From Planctomycetota bacterium (GTDB taxonomy: Bacteria; Planctomycetota; Phycisphaerae; Phycisphaerales; UBA1924), in assembly GCA_018242605.1 (NCBI GenBank), contig JAFEBP010000002.1, forward strand, positions 39,360 to 103,359: DNA of 64,000 nt. The letters run 5' to 3'. A model generated the notes under the pieces. It was not told the origin of the DNA and did not search any database. It was given only the letters and a program-made list of their open reading frames with translations. Below are positions 44,610 through 52,750 of this stretch, piece by piece. Position numbers and translations under genes: made by a program. Each line of letters starts with the position of its first letter. The stretch's first letter is position 1.

Positions 44610-45515
44610 ATGAAACACTCATTGACCTCTGGAATACTTCTTGTTCTTCTCGTCCCTCTCGTTGCGTCGCTGGGGGCCTGCGCCTCGGGGGGCGGGCGAT
44701 GCGTGGGAGCGCCGGGCACCGCGGCCTCCGCCAATGTGCTGCTCAATCTCGACAAGGACGGCGTGGCGATCGACGGCTATGACCCCGTCGCGTACTTCAC
44801 CGACGCGAAGGCCGTCAAGGGAGACTCTTCAATCCGCACGATCTGGGGCGGAGCCGTGTACTACTTCGCCTCGGCCGAGCACAAGGCGGCGTTCGATGCG
44901 TCGCCGGAGAAATACGCGCCGCAGTTCGGCGGCTACTGCGCGTACGCCGCGTCGATCGACACGATCTCGCCGGTTGATCCCAACTTCTGGGAGATCGTCG
45001 ACGGCCGCCTCCTGTTGCAGCACAATCAGCGGGCGTGGGACGAGTGGCACAAACAGCCCCGCGAGAACCTGGTGAAGGCCGACCGGAACTGGCCGGGGCT
45101 GGTGAGGCGCGAGGGCGCACCCGCGCGGGCGCTGCTCAACGTCGATGCCGCCGGACTGGCCATCCAGGGATTCGACCCGGTCGCGTACTTCACCGACGGA
45201 AAACCAGTCAAGGGCGATCCCGCGCTCACCCGGACGTTCCAGGGCGCCACCTTCGCGTTCGCAGACACCGATCACAAGAACCTCTTCGAGAAGGACCCGG
45301 GCAAGTACGTCCCACAGTTCGGCGGCTTCTGCGGGTACGCGGCGTCGATCAACAAGGTCTCGCAGGTCGACCCGCAGATCTGGCAGATCGTCAACGGGCG
45401 ACTGGTCCTTCAGCACACGCCCGAGGCCTACCGCCTGTTCAACCAGGATCCACAGGGCAACTACGCCAAGGCCGTCAAGAACTGGCCGGGCTTGAGCCAC
45501 CGCCGCTGCGAGTGA
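44610..45515 (+). CDS. Lipoprotein with two tandem YHS domains
   Basis: A 301-residue lipoprotein: VLLVPLVASLGAC has the lipobox Leu-Gly-Ala-Cys. Two copies of about 125 residues follow, each with GxDPVAYFTD.K.VKGD, an aromatic strand, FGG(Y/F)C.YAASI, and NWPGL at the end. The YHS fold is a small metal-associated domain found with redox and heavy-metal proteins. The copies are similar enough to indicate internal duplication. Located between the GlcG/HbpS and SMP-30 genes, so possibly a periplasmic sensor or carrier for the cassette. Confidence 0.8.
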   Translation: MKHSLTSGILLVLLVPLVASLGACASGGGRCVGAPGTAASANVLLNLDKDGVAIDGYDPVAYFTDAKAVKGDSSIRTIWGGAVYYFASAEHKAAFDASPEKYAPQFGGYCAYAASIDTISPVDPNFWEIVDGRLLLQHNQRAWDEWHKQPRENLVKADRNWPGLVRREGAPARALLNVDAAGLAIQGFDPVAYFTDGKPVKGDPALTRTFQGATFAFADTDHKNLFEKDPGKYVPQFGGFCGYAASINKVSQVDPQIWQIVNGRLVLQHTPEAYRLFNQDPQGNYAKAVKNWPGLSHRRCE

Positions 45516-45595
45516 TCACTCTGTCCCCTCTCCCGGACCCCGGCGGCCCGCACGCGGTCGCCGGAGTCTCTTTCGAACCAACCGGAGCAACCCAC

Positions 45596-47221
45596 ATGAC
45601 CCTGCAGTTCTCAAGCTGCGTCGCGGCCCTCATGCTGGCCGCGCCCGCGGATCAATCACCCCCGCTGCCCGATGCCGTGCTGGACCTGCGCACTCCCGCC
45701 GGAGCCTCCGCGGCTGGCGTTCAATGGCGCTACACCGACGCGCACATCGTGGAGGCCTCCAATCCGAGCGTCGGTCCCGGCAACGCGCCGACCGGCGCCG
45801 CCTCGCCGACGCACGACATCCACCCGCGGATCGGCACGCCGGACTTTGACGGCGCTCCCTGGCAGGAGATCAGCCCCGATGCGCTCGAGTCGCGCCGCAC
45901 CGCGGGCAAACTGGCCTTCGGCTGGTACAGATTCGCAATGACCATACCCGAACGCATCAACGGGCTCGACACTAAGGGCACGACAGTGGTGCTGGAACTC
46001 ACCGTGGATGATTACGCCGAGGTGTGGGTGAACGGGCAACTGCCACTGGTGCTGGGCGAACGCACGTCATCGGTGAGCGGCTGGAACGCTCCCGCGCGCG
46101 TGACGATCACACGCGACGCGCAACCCGGCCGGCGCGTCGATGTCGCGGTGTTCGCGGCCAACGGACCGCTGTCGGCGCCGCCATCGAACTACGTGTGGAT
46201 CCGATCGGCGACGCTGGATTTCTACGCGGCGGGGCGCGGATGGGTAAACGTCCCGACCCCCGTCGAAACTTCGATCACCCGACTGGACCCGGCACTGGAC
46301 GCGATCGTCGCTCCCGGCGCACGGGCCGAGAAGCTCGCGGACGGATTCTCGTTCACCGAGGGTCCGGTGTGGGTGCCCTCGGTCGCCCCTCCCAAGACAT
46401 ACGGCGGCGGCGGGCAGGGCGGGTACCTGCTCTTCAGCGATCCCGACAAGAACGTGATTCACCGCTGGAACCCGCGCGACGGGGCGGTCTCGATCTTCAG
46501 GACCAAGAGCGGGTATTCGGGAGTAGGCGGTCTCAACATCGGCGAATACCACCAACCCGGCTCGAACGGGCTGACGCTGAGCCCCGACGGGCGTCTGACC
46601 ATCTGCGAGCACGGCAACCGTCGGGTGACGCGTCTGGAGCCCAACGGATCGCTCACGGTGCTCGCCGATTCGTACAACGGCAAACGGCTCAACAGCCCCA
46701 ACGATTTGGTCTACCGCTCCGACGGGGCCCTGTACTTCACCGATCCGCCGTTCGGGCTGCCCAAGGTCTTTGACGATGCCGGCAAGGAACTGCCGTACAG
46801 CGGCGTGTACTGCCTGATCGGCGGCGTGCTCACGCTCGCGACCACGGACCTGAAAGCGCCCAACGGGCTGGCCTTCTCGCCGGATGAGAAGTACCTGTAC
46901 GTGGACAACTGGCAGGAGGATCGCAAGGTTGTCATGCGTTATGAAGCGGCGGCCGACGGCTCGCTGCGCAACGCGCAGGTCTTCTTTGACATGACCGCCA
47001 CGAAGGGCGAGGTCTGTCTTGACGGACTCAAAGTCGACCGCCGCGGCAATCTGTTTGTCTCCGGCCCCGGCGGCATCTGGGTGATTTCTCCTGAGGCCAA
47101 GCACCTGGGGACCATCAGCCTGCCCGAGTTGCCCGCCAACTTCGCGTTCGGTGACGGGGGCTGGTTGTACTGCTGCGCCCGCACTGGCCTGTACCGCCTG
47201 CCGCTTCAACGCCCGATATGA
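45596..47221 (+). CDS. SMP-30/gluconolactonase-type protein with N-terminal sugar-binding-like domain
   Basis: A 541-residue exported protein. A short signal peptide precedes a jelly-roll-like domain (residues about 70-215) containing FGWYRFAMTIPE and VVLELTVDDYAEVWVNGQ, reminiscent of the sugar-binding domain of family-2 glycosidases. The C-terminal six-bladed propeller has SMP-30 landmarks: SFTEGPVW (metal Glu), LNSPNDLVYRSDGALYFTDPPFG (metal Asn), APNGLAFSPDEKYLYVDNW, and LDGLKVDRRGNLFVSGPGG (metal Asp). It should hydrolyse a sugar lactone. Last gene of the cassette. GGAG lies eight bases upstream of the start. Confidence 0.84.
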   Translation: MTLQFSSCVAALMLAAPADQSPPLPDAVLDLRTPAGASAAGVQWRYTDAHIVEASNPSVGPGNAPTGAASPTHDIHPRIGTPDFDGAPWQEISPDALESRRTAGKLAFGWYRFAMTIPERINGLDTKGTTVVLELTVDDYAEVWVNGQLPLVLGERTSSVSGWNAPARVTITRDAQPGRRVDVAVFAANGPLSAPPSNYVWIRSATLDFYAAGRGWVNVPTPVETSITRLDPALDAIVAPGARAEKLADGFSFTEGPVWVPSVAPPKTYGGGGQGGYLLFSDPDKNVIHRWNPRDGAVSIFRTKSGYSGVGGLNIGEYHQPGSNGLTLSPDGRLTICEHGNRRVTRLEPNGSLTVLADSYNGKRLNSPNDLVYRSDGALYFTDPPFGLPKVFDDAGKELPYSGVYCLIGGVLTLATTDLKAPNGLAFSPDEKYLYVDNWQEDRKVVMRYEAAADGSLRNAQVFFDMTATKGEVCLDGLKVDRRGNLFVSGPGGIWVISPEAKHLGTISLPELPANFAFGDGGWLYCCARTGLYRLPLQRPI

Positions 47222-47308
47222 CCCGCGGCCCTGATCCCGGGTGCATGGCCGCCCCGCCGCGGAGCGAATCCTCTGGCCCATCCCCCGACGCGCGACGCGA
47301 ACTTCTGC

Positions 47309-47314
47309 TATACT
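47309..47314 (+). promoter_or_regulatory. -10 element of the tRNA-Ser promoter
   Basis: TATACT occurs 19 bases upstream of the tRNA 5' end, in otherwise GC-rich DNA. No good -35 match is seen. Confidence 0.55.
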
Positions 47315-47333
47315 CGTGCCCCAATTTTCGCAC

Positions 47334-47420
47334 GGAGGGGTGTCCGAGAGGCTGAAGGAACGCGACTGGAAATCGCGTAAACGGGTAACCGTTTCAGGGG
47401 TTCGAATCCCCTCCCCTCCG
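47334..47420 (+). tRNA. tRNA-Ser (anticodon GGA)
   Basis: An 87-base class II tRNA. Acceptor stem GGAGGGG (47334-47340) with CCCCTCC (47413-47419), discriminator G. Anticodon stem CGCGA/TCGCG with loop CTGGAAA, giving GGA (reads UCC and UCU). The long variable arm AAACGGGTAACCGTTTC is the serine hallmark. T arm AGGGG-TTCGAAT-CCCCT. CCA is not encoded, so a CCA-adding enzyme is required. Confidence 0.97.
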
Positions 47421-47434
47421 CTTCGTGCATTTCA

Positions 47435-47463
47435 CCGCCCGCTGCCGGGCGGTTTTTTCTTTT
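47435..47463 (+). terminator. Intrinsic terminator after tRNA-Ser
   Basis: CCGCCCG (47435-47441), loop CTGC, CGGGCGG (47446-47452), then TTTTTTCTTTT. A perfect 7-bp stem with a strong T tract, 14 bases after the tRNA. Confidence 0.93.
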
Positions 47464-47489
47464 CGCGGAAGACACCTCTCCCACACGTC

Positions 47490-48242
47490 ATGCCCCACAG
47501 ACGCTTCGACGCCATCATCTGCGACATCGACGGCTGTCTGGGCCCGGAGAGCCACGCCCCGCTCGACGCCGACGCTCTGGGGCGGATCGCCTCGTACAAC
47601 CACGCCGCGATCCGCACCGGCAACGCTCCCGTGGTCACGCTCTGCTCCGGTCGGCCGCAGCCGTACGCCGAGGCGATCTGTCGGCTGATCGGCAACTCCA
47701 CCATCCCCTGCATCGCGGAGATGGGGGTCTGGCTATATGACCCGCGCGACAACCGCTTCATCCTTGACCCGGCGATCCTCCCAGAGCACCTGGAGGCCGT
47801 CCGCGACGCCACCGTCTGGTTCGAGCGAGAGCTGATTCCTCAGGGCGTGGTGATCCAGCCGGGCAAGACCGCCAGCATCTCGATCTGGCACCCCGACACG
47901 GCGTTCCTGCTCGCCCAGAAGCCCCGGATCGTGGAGGCGTTCGCCGCGCACGGGTGGCCGCTGCGGGTTTCCAACACGGTGGCGTGGGTGAACTGCGATC
48001 TGGCGCACGTGAGCAAATCCACCGGCATCGCCCGCATGATGGCCATGACCGGCCTGAACAAGGACCGCACCGCGGGGATCGGCGACACATTGGGCGATAT
48101 GGCCATCCGCGAGCGGGTGGCCTTCTTTGCGTGCCCGTCCAACGCCGATCCGGCCCTGAAGCAGTGCGCCGATTACGTTTCTCCTCTGGAAGAAGTGCAG
48201 GGAGTTCTCGACATTCTGGAGAACCTGCGAAGAATGGGGTAG
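47490..48242 (+). CDS. HAD-superfamily phosphatase, Cof/SPP-like
   Basis: A 250-residue hydrolase. The nucleophile pair is Asp12 and Asp14 in AIICDIDGCLG, motif II is LCSGRPQPYAEAI, and the Mg-binding motif is AGIGDTLGDMAIRERVAFFACPSNA. This resembles Cof-type sugar phosphatases, mannosyl-3-phosphoglycerate phosphatases and archaeal phosphoglycolate phosphatases. The substrate is not determined. It starts 27 bases after the tRNA terminator, so it has its own promoter. Confidence 0.82.
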   Translation: MPHRRFDAIICDIDGCLGPESHAPLDADALGRIASYNHAAIRTGNAPVVTLCSGRPQPYAEAICRLIGNSTIPCIAEMGVWLYDPRDNRFILDPAILPEHLEAVRDATVWFERELIPQGVVIQPGKTASISIWHPDTAFLLAQKPRIVEAFAAHGWPLRVSNTVAWVNCDLAHVSKSTGIARMMAMTGLNKDRTAGIGDTLGDMAIRERVAFFACPSNADPALKQCADYVSPLEEVQGVLDILENLRRMG

Positions 48243-48356
48243 GAAGTTCTTTCCTCGCCTCGGCGGCGCTGCAATTCACCGATCGTGTCGTCGTTGAAAC
48301 TTCCGGCGATCCCGCCGCGTACAGCCCTGTGGGTTCATTCCGGGCTTTTGTTGTGC

Positions 48357-49532
48357 ATGTTTGACCAAGACAGTCAAATCTCATCCGTTGCCGCACCCTT
48401 CAAGCGTCCCTCGCAGCCGGAGACACTCTCACCGGAAGCCCTGCGCGACGGGATCGTCGCGATCGTTGAAACCCATCTCGCCAAGCACCCCCACATGGGT
48501 GATGTCGTTCCCGGCGCCTGCGTGGCGATCGGGGTTGACCGACTGCCGGTGGCGTGCGTCGCGTCGGGCGTGCTGCGTCGCAACGCGCGGGCGAGGGTGA
48601 CTCCCGACACCGTGTTCCGCGTTTGCTCCATGACCAAGGTCGTGACCGCCGCGGCGTGCCTGCGGCTGGTGGATCGCGGAGTGCTGTCGCTGGACGCGCC
48701 GATCGCGGACCTGCTGCCCTCGGACACCCTCGGCGAAGCGCAGCGCGACGAGTTCGACTGGCGCGCCGTCACGCTCAGGCGCATTCTCTCGCACACCGCC
48801 GGGTTGAACGTCCACAGCTACGACTTCGTGGACCCCGAGCTCAGGTTGCCCAGCGCCCGCGAGTTGATCGCCGGCATCACGGGCCCGTGGGGCGTGCTGA
48901 AGCTGGTGCGCCCGCCGGGGTCCGAATGGGCCTACTCGGGAGGCGGATACACGCTGCTGCGACTGGTCATCGAAGCAGCAACCAAGCGCGACGCGGCCGC
49001 CGTGATCACAGAGGAAGTGCTCACGCCCGCGGGGATGAGCTCGAGCGGCTTTTTCCTGGAGGATTCGATCGCCGGCCGTCTGGCCAGCGGCCATAACGCG
49101 TCGGGCGAGCCGATGGAGTTCCGGCCGATCGCAGACCTGACGGCCAGCGGATTGTTCTCCACGGCTCCTGACATCGCCCGGTTCTGGCGTGCCTGCATGC
49201 CCGGGCCGTACGCCACCAGCGATCGCCCCATGCTCCTGTCGCGGGGCCTCGCGGACGAAATGACCCGCGATCAGCGCGAGAACCAACTCGGCCGCCCGTG
49301 GGGCCTGGGTTTCCAGATCGATCAGCACGGGGGAAGCCCGATCTTCCGTCACGCCGGGTGTCGACCGGGCTGGTGGGGGCACGCCGAGGGCTATCCGCCC
49401 TCACGCGTGGTGCTCGTTACGATGTGCAATGCGGAAAAGGGCGATCGGTTGCTGGAAACGCTGATCGGCAAGGTCCGGCGATTCGTGCACCGCGGGCGTT
49501 GCCACCACATCGAGATCCGCAGACCAGGATGA
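48357..49532 (+). CDS. Serine hydrolase, beta-lactamase/class C family (cytoplasmic)
   Basis: A 391-residue protein: nucleophile motif S91-M-T-K94, tyrosine motif WAYSGGGYTLLRLV, and the final RHAGCRPGWWG in the place of the KTG or HxG box. It lacks a signal peptide, unlike the relative at 11754. Esterase or peptidase activity is possible. ATG at 48357 chosen because the open frame further upstream contains non-protein-like sequence. No operon partner. Confidence 0.82.
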   Translation: MFDQDSQISSVAAPFKRPSQPETLSPEALRDGIVAIVETHLAKHPHMGDVVPGACVAIGVDRLPVACVASGVLRRNARARVTPDTVFRVCSMTKVVTAAACLRLVDRGVLSLDAPIADLLPSDTLGEAQRDEFDWRAVTLRRILSHTAGLNVHSYDFVDPELRLPSARELIAGITGPWGVLKLVRPPGSEWAYSGGGYTLLRLVIEAATKRDAAAVITEEVLTPAGMSSSGFFLEDSIAGRLASGHNASGEPMEFRPIADLTASGLFSTAPDIARFWRACMPGPYATSDRPMLLSRGLADEMTRDQRENQLGRPWGLGFQIDQHGGSPIFRHAGCRPGWWGHAEGYPPSRVVLVTMCNAEKGDRLLETLIGKVRRFVHRGRCHHIEIRRPG

Positions 49533-49757
49533 TCGGGGCCGCAAGCCGCCGCGCACGATTCGCTGTTATCTGGACTCCCTCGCCGCCGCGGGCGCGGCGC
49601 GGCTCACCGCACCCAACGTCTACTGACAATTGCTTGGCCCGCGAGCCGCCGCTCGCCGCCGTCCCCGACGCACCCCTAATCTTCCCGGTTTCTGACCGAT
49701 TGCATCCGATACTAGCGTGAATACCCCGTCAGCCCCCGATTCCGGGTTTCAAGGGGG

Positions 49758-52700
49758 ATGATCTGGAGACCGACCGTGCCCAAGACCTGCGCATCTCGTG
49801 CGGCCACAACTCGTTCGCTCGTCGGCAGAGCGGGAACCGCCTTGCCCATCGCCGCGGCGGTGGCGTGCGTCTTCGCCGCGTCTGCCCAGACGCTGCAGCC
49901 GGACACGGTGGTTACGCCGCAGAAAAAGGTGCCGGCGGGGGCAGCGCCCAAAGCGCAGCCCGTGCTGCCCACCGGCAACCCCAAGGCCCAACCCGTCGCC
50001 CCCCAGAACCCGGCGCCGCAGGGCCCGACATTGCAGGGCACCCAGCCCGCGAACCAGCCGGCCAATCCCCAGTCCTCGCTCGAAGTGCCCAAGGACAACG
50101 CGGCCCCCGCCGAAAACCCGCTGCTGACGGCCGACCCGGACATGGTCACGCTCTCGGCCTTCTCCGAGCCCGTGGACCTTTCGGCGCTGGTCACGCTGGT
50201 GGCGACGACGCTGAACATCAACGTCACCATCATCGACACCCTTGACGGCAAGGTCGCGTTCAACGCCGCGGTGCCGGTGCGCAAGTCCGAACTGCTCAAG
50301 CTGCTCGACGCTTTGCTGGAGCAGCACGGCTGGACGATCACGCGGGACGAGAGCATCGGCTGGTACACGGTGCGGAAGATGGACAGCGTGGGCGTGAACT
50401 TCGCCGGCGAGATCATCACGACCAAGGTCTTCTCGACGCCCAACCTGCGGCCCAGCGCGGTGCAGCAGGCCATCAGCGGCCAGATCGGCGGCGCGGCGGG
50501 AACGCCGGGCGCGCCGGCCCCGGGCTTCCAGGGCGCCGCGGGCGGGGGCGGCAAGATACAGCCCATCGACGAGCTTGGCATCATCGTCGCGACCGACACG
50601 CCCCGGCGGCTCAAGATCATCGATGAACTCATCCAGAAGATCCTGACGGAATGGGGCAAGGCCCAGTTCATCCGCCTGGAACTGAACAACATCGCGGCCC
50701 CGGCGGCACGCGACCGCGTACTCCAGTTGCTGGGACAGGCGTCCCAGGCCCGCGGCACCGGCGACCCCAACCAGCCGCAGCAGTTCAATCCGGCGGTCAG
50801 AGCCCAGGGCATCGCGGGCGGCAGCGGCGGCGCGCTGGACAACATCGGCGACCGTCTCACGGTCGATCCCCAGAGCAACGCGTTGGTCTTCCGGGGCCAG
50901 CAGGCGGAGATCGATCAGGTCAAGAGCATCCTGGCGGTCATCGACGTGACCAAATCCCTCAAGCCCAAGCGGTATTACGCGGGCTCGAGCGCCACCCAGA
51001 TCGCTGACCTGGCCCGCCAGTCCGGCCTGGGCGAGGTGACCACGATCAGTTCACAGAACGGCAACGGTGCCGACTTCAACACCGGGGGCTTCCAGCCCAA
51101 TCAGTTCAACAACCGCAACCAGTTCGCGAACCAGAACAACCAGGGCGGGCTTGTGGGTGGGCCGGTAATGGTGGTGGACGAGGCCAACGGCACGATCATC
51201 TACTACGGCACCGAGTCGCAGCAGGAGCAGTTGGCCCGGCTCATCGAAGAGCTCGACACCAACTCCGAGAAGATCGTCATCCGCGAATACCGCCTCAAGA
51301 ACTCTGATGCGCAGGACGTGGCCGACGTGGTGCTGGGGCTCTTGAACAACCAGAGCACGATCGGCAGCTCGCCGCTGCTGGCTGACAACTCCGGCGGGTT
51401 CGGCAGCACCGACCTGAGCGGCGTGCGTTCCGGCAGCCGTCGCCGCAGCGGCAACAATTCTTCCGGCACCAACTCGCGCAACAACCGCGGCTCAAACTCA
51501 TTCGCAAACCAGGGGTTCTACAACAACCAGAATCCCAACCGCCAGCTGGGTTCGGGCCTGGGGGGCGAAGGCGTCGAGCTGGACGCGAGCAACGCCTTCG
51601 TGATCGCGGACATCAAGAACAACCAGCTGCTGGTGAAGGCCCCCGCGGGCGTCCAGCGCGATTTCGCCAAGCTCATCGAGAAACTCGACCTCCGCCGCCC
51701 GCAGGTGTACCTGGAGTGCAAGATCATCGCCGTGAGCTGGAGCGACGACCTGCGCGTCGCGTTCGAGACCCAGCTCATCAACGCCAACGGCACCGGCGGC
51801 GTGCTGCAGACCAACTTCGGCCTGACCACCATCGGCGACGACATCCTCCAGGCACGCACCGTCCGCCCCAACATGCAGGGCTTTACCTCCGCCATCATCA
51901 AGAGCGATTACGTGCCGATCGTGGTCAACGCCCTGCAGACCAAGGCCGACACCCGGATCCTCTCTTCGCCCGCGCTGCTGGTGGACGACAACGAGAGCGC
52001 CGAGATCGCCACCGTCGAGCAGCAGCCCTACTCCACCACCCAGGTGACCACGGGCTCGCCCAACACCACCAGCTTCGGCGGCTACGCCGAGGCCGGCACC
52101 ACGCTGAGCATCAAGCCCCACATCGCCGAGGACGGCTACCTGCGGCTCTTCTACGACGCGGAGCTCTCGACGTTTACCGGTAACGGCACCAACGGCCTTC
52201 CCCCGCCCAAGCAGACCAACAACATCGGGTCGGACAGCATCACCCTGCCCTCCGACACCACGGTCATCGTCGGCGGCATCAACATCGACACCAAGCGGAC
52301 CACCCGCATCCAGGTTCCGCTGTTGGGCGACATCCCGATCATCGGCCACCTGTTCCAGGATTACAACGACACCGACCGCATCACGACGCTCTACATCTTC
52401 ATCACCCCCCGCATCCTCCGCGACACCAACTTCGCCGACCTGCGTCTGCTGACCGAAGGCCCGCAGGCCAAGAGCAAGCTGGCGCCCGATGTGCCGGACC
52501 TGGAGCCCACCGCCATCGACATCAGCGCCGAGGTGCTCCAGCCGCGGCCGCTTCCGCCGCCACAGCCGGTCGCCCCGCCGCCCGTGGCGCCCGCATCACA
52601 ACAGCCCAAGACCGACGCGCCGGCAAAAACGGAGCCCGCGCCCACAGAAGCGCCCAAGGCCGAGCCGGCCAAGGACGAAATCGCCCCCAAACGTCCGTGA
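49758..52700 (+). CDS. Type II secretion/type IV pilus secretin
   Basis: A 980-residue outer-membrane channel subunit. After a signal peptide (ALPIAAAVACVFAASAQ) and a Pro/Gln-rich linker comes an N0-type domain (VDLSALVTLVATTLNINVTIIDTLDGKVAFNAA...), N1-like repeats, a long Asn/Gly/Ser/Gln-rich insert (residues about 430-600) and the secretin barrel (VVNALQTKADTRILSSPALLVDDNESAEIATVEQQPY ... SDTTVIVGGINIDTKRTTRIQVPLLGDIPIIGHLFQ). The C-terminus is a Pro/Ala-rich tail. The ATG at 49758 directly abuts AAGGGGG. A GTG at 49776 with GGAG seven bases before it is a serious alternative start. Pairs with the ATPase gene 50 bases downstream. Confidence 0.88.
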   Translation: MIWRPTVPKTCASRAATTRSLVGRAGTALPIAAAVACVFAASAQTLQPDTVVTPQKKVPAGAAPKAQPVLPTGNPKAQPVAPQNPAPQGPTLQGTQPANQPANPQSSLEVPKDNAAPAENPLLTADPDMVTLSAFSEPVDLSALVTLVATTLNINVTIIDTLDGKVAFNAAVPVRKSELLKLLDALLEQHGWTITRDESIGWYTVRKMDSVGVNFAGEIITTKVFSTPNLRPSAVQQAISGQIGGAAGTPGAPAPGFQGAAGGGGKIQPIDELGIIVATDTPRRLKIIDELIQKILTEWGKAQFIRLELNNIAAPAARDRVLQLLGQASQARGTGDPNQPQQFNPAVRAQGIAGGSGGALDNIGDRLTVDPQSNALVFRGQQAEIDQVKSILAVIDVTKSLKPKRYYAGSSATQIADLARQSGLGEVTTISSQNGNGADFNTGGFQPNQFNNRNQFANQNNQGGLVGGPVMVVDEANGTIIYYGTESQQEQLARLIEELDTNSEKIVIREYRLKNSDAQDVADVVLGLLNNQSTIGSSPLLADNSGGFGSTDLSGVRSGSRRRSGNNSSGTNSRNNRGSNSFANQGFYNNQNPNRQLGSGLGGEGVELDASNAFVIADIKNNQLLVKAPAGVQRDFAKLIEKLDLRRPQVYLECKIIAVSWSDDLRVAFETQLINANGTGGVLQTNFGLTTIGDDILQARTVRPNMQGFTSAIIKSDYVPIVVNALQTKADTRILSSPALLVDDNESAEIATVEQQPYSTTQVTTGSPNTTSFGGYAEAGTTLSIKPHIAEDGYLRLFYDAELSTFTGNGTNGLPPPKQTNNIGSDSITLPSDTTVIVGGINIDTKRTTRIQVPLLGDIPIIGHLFQDYNDTDRITTLYIFITPRILRDTNFADLRLLTEGPQAKSKLAPDVPDLEPTAIDISAEVLQPRPLPPPQPVAPPPVAPASQQPKTDAPAKTEPAPTEAPKAEPAKDEIAPKRP

Positions 52701-52750
52701 ACAAGGACTGTTGATCACGCCCCCGACGCACCCGACCTGACCAGCGCACC

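Noticed and set aside
42012..44618. Open frame of about 870 codons antisense to the glucosidase gene
   Set aside because: Arg/Val/Gly-rich shadow produced by high-GC third positions; the + strand genes have clear motifs.
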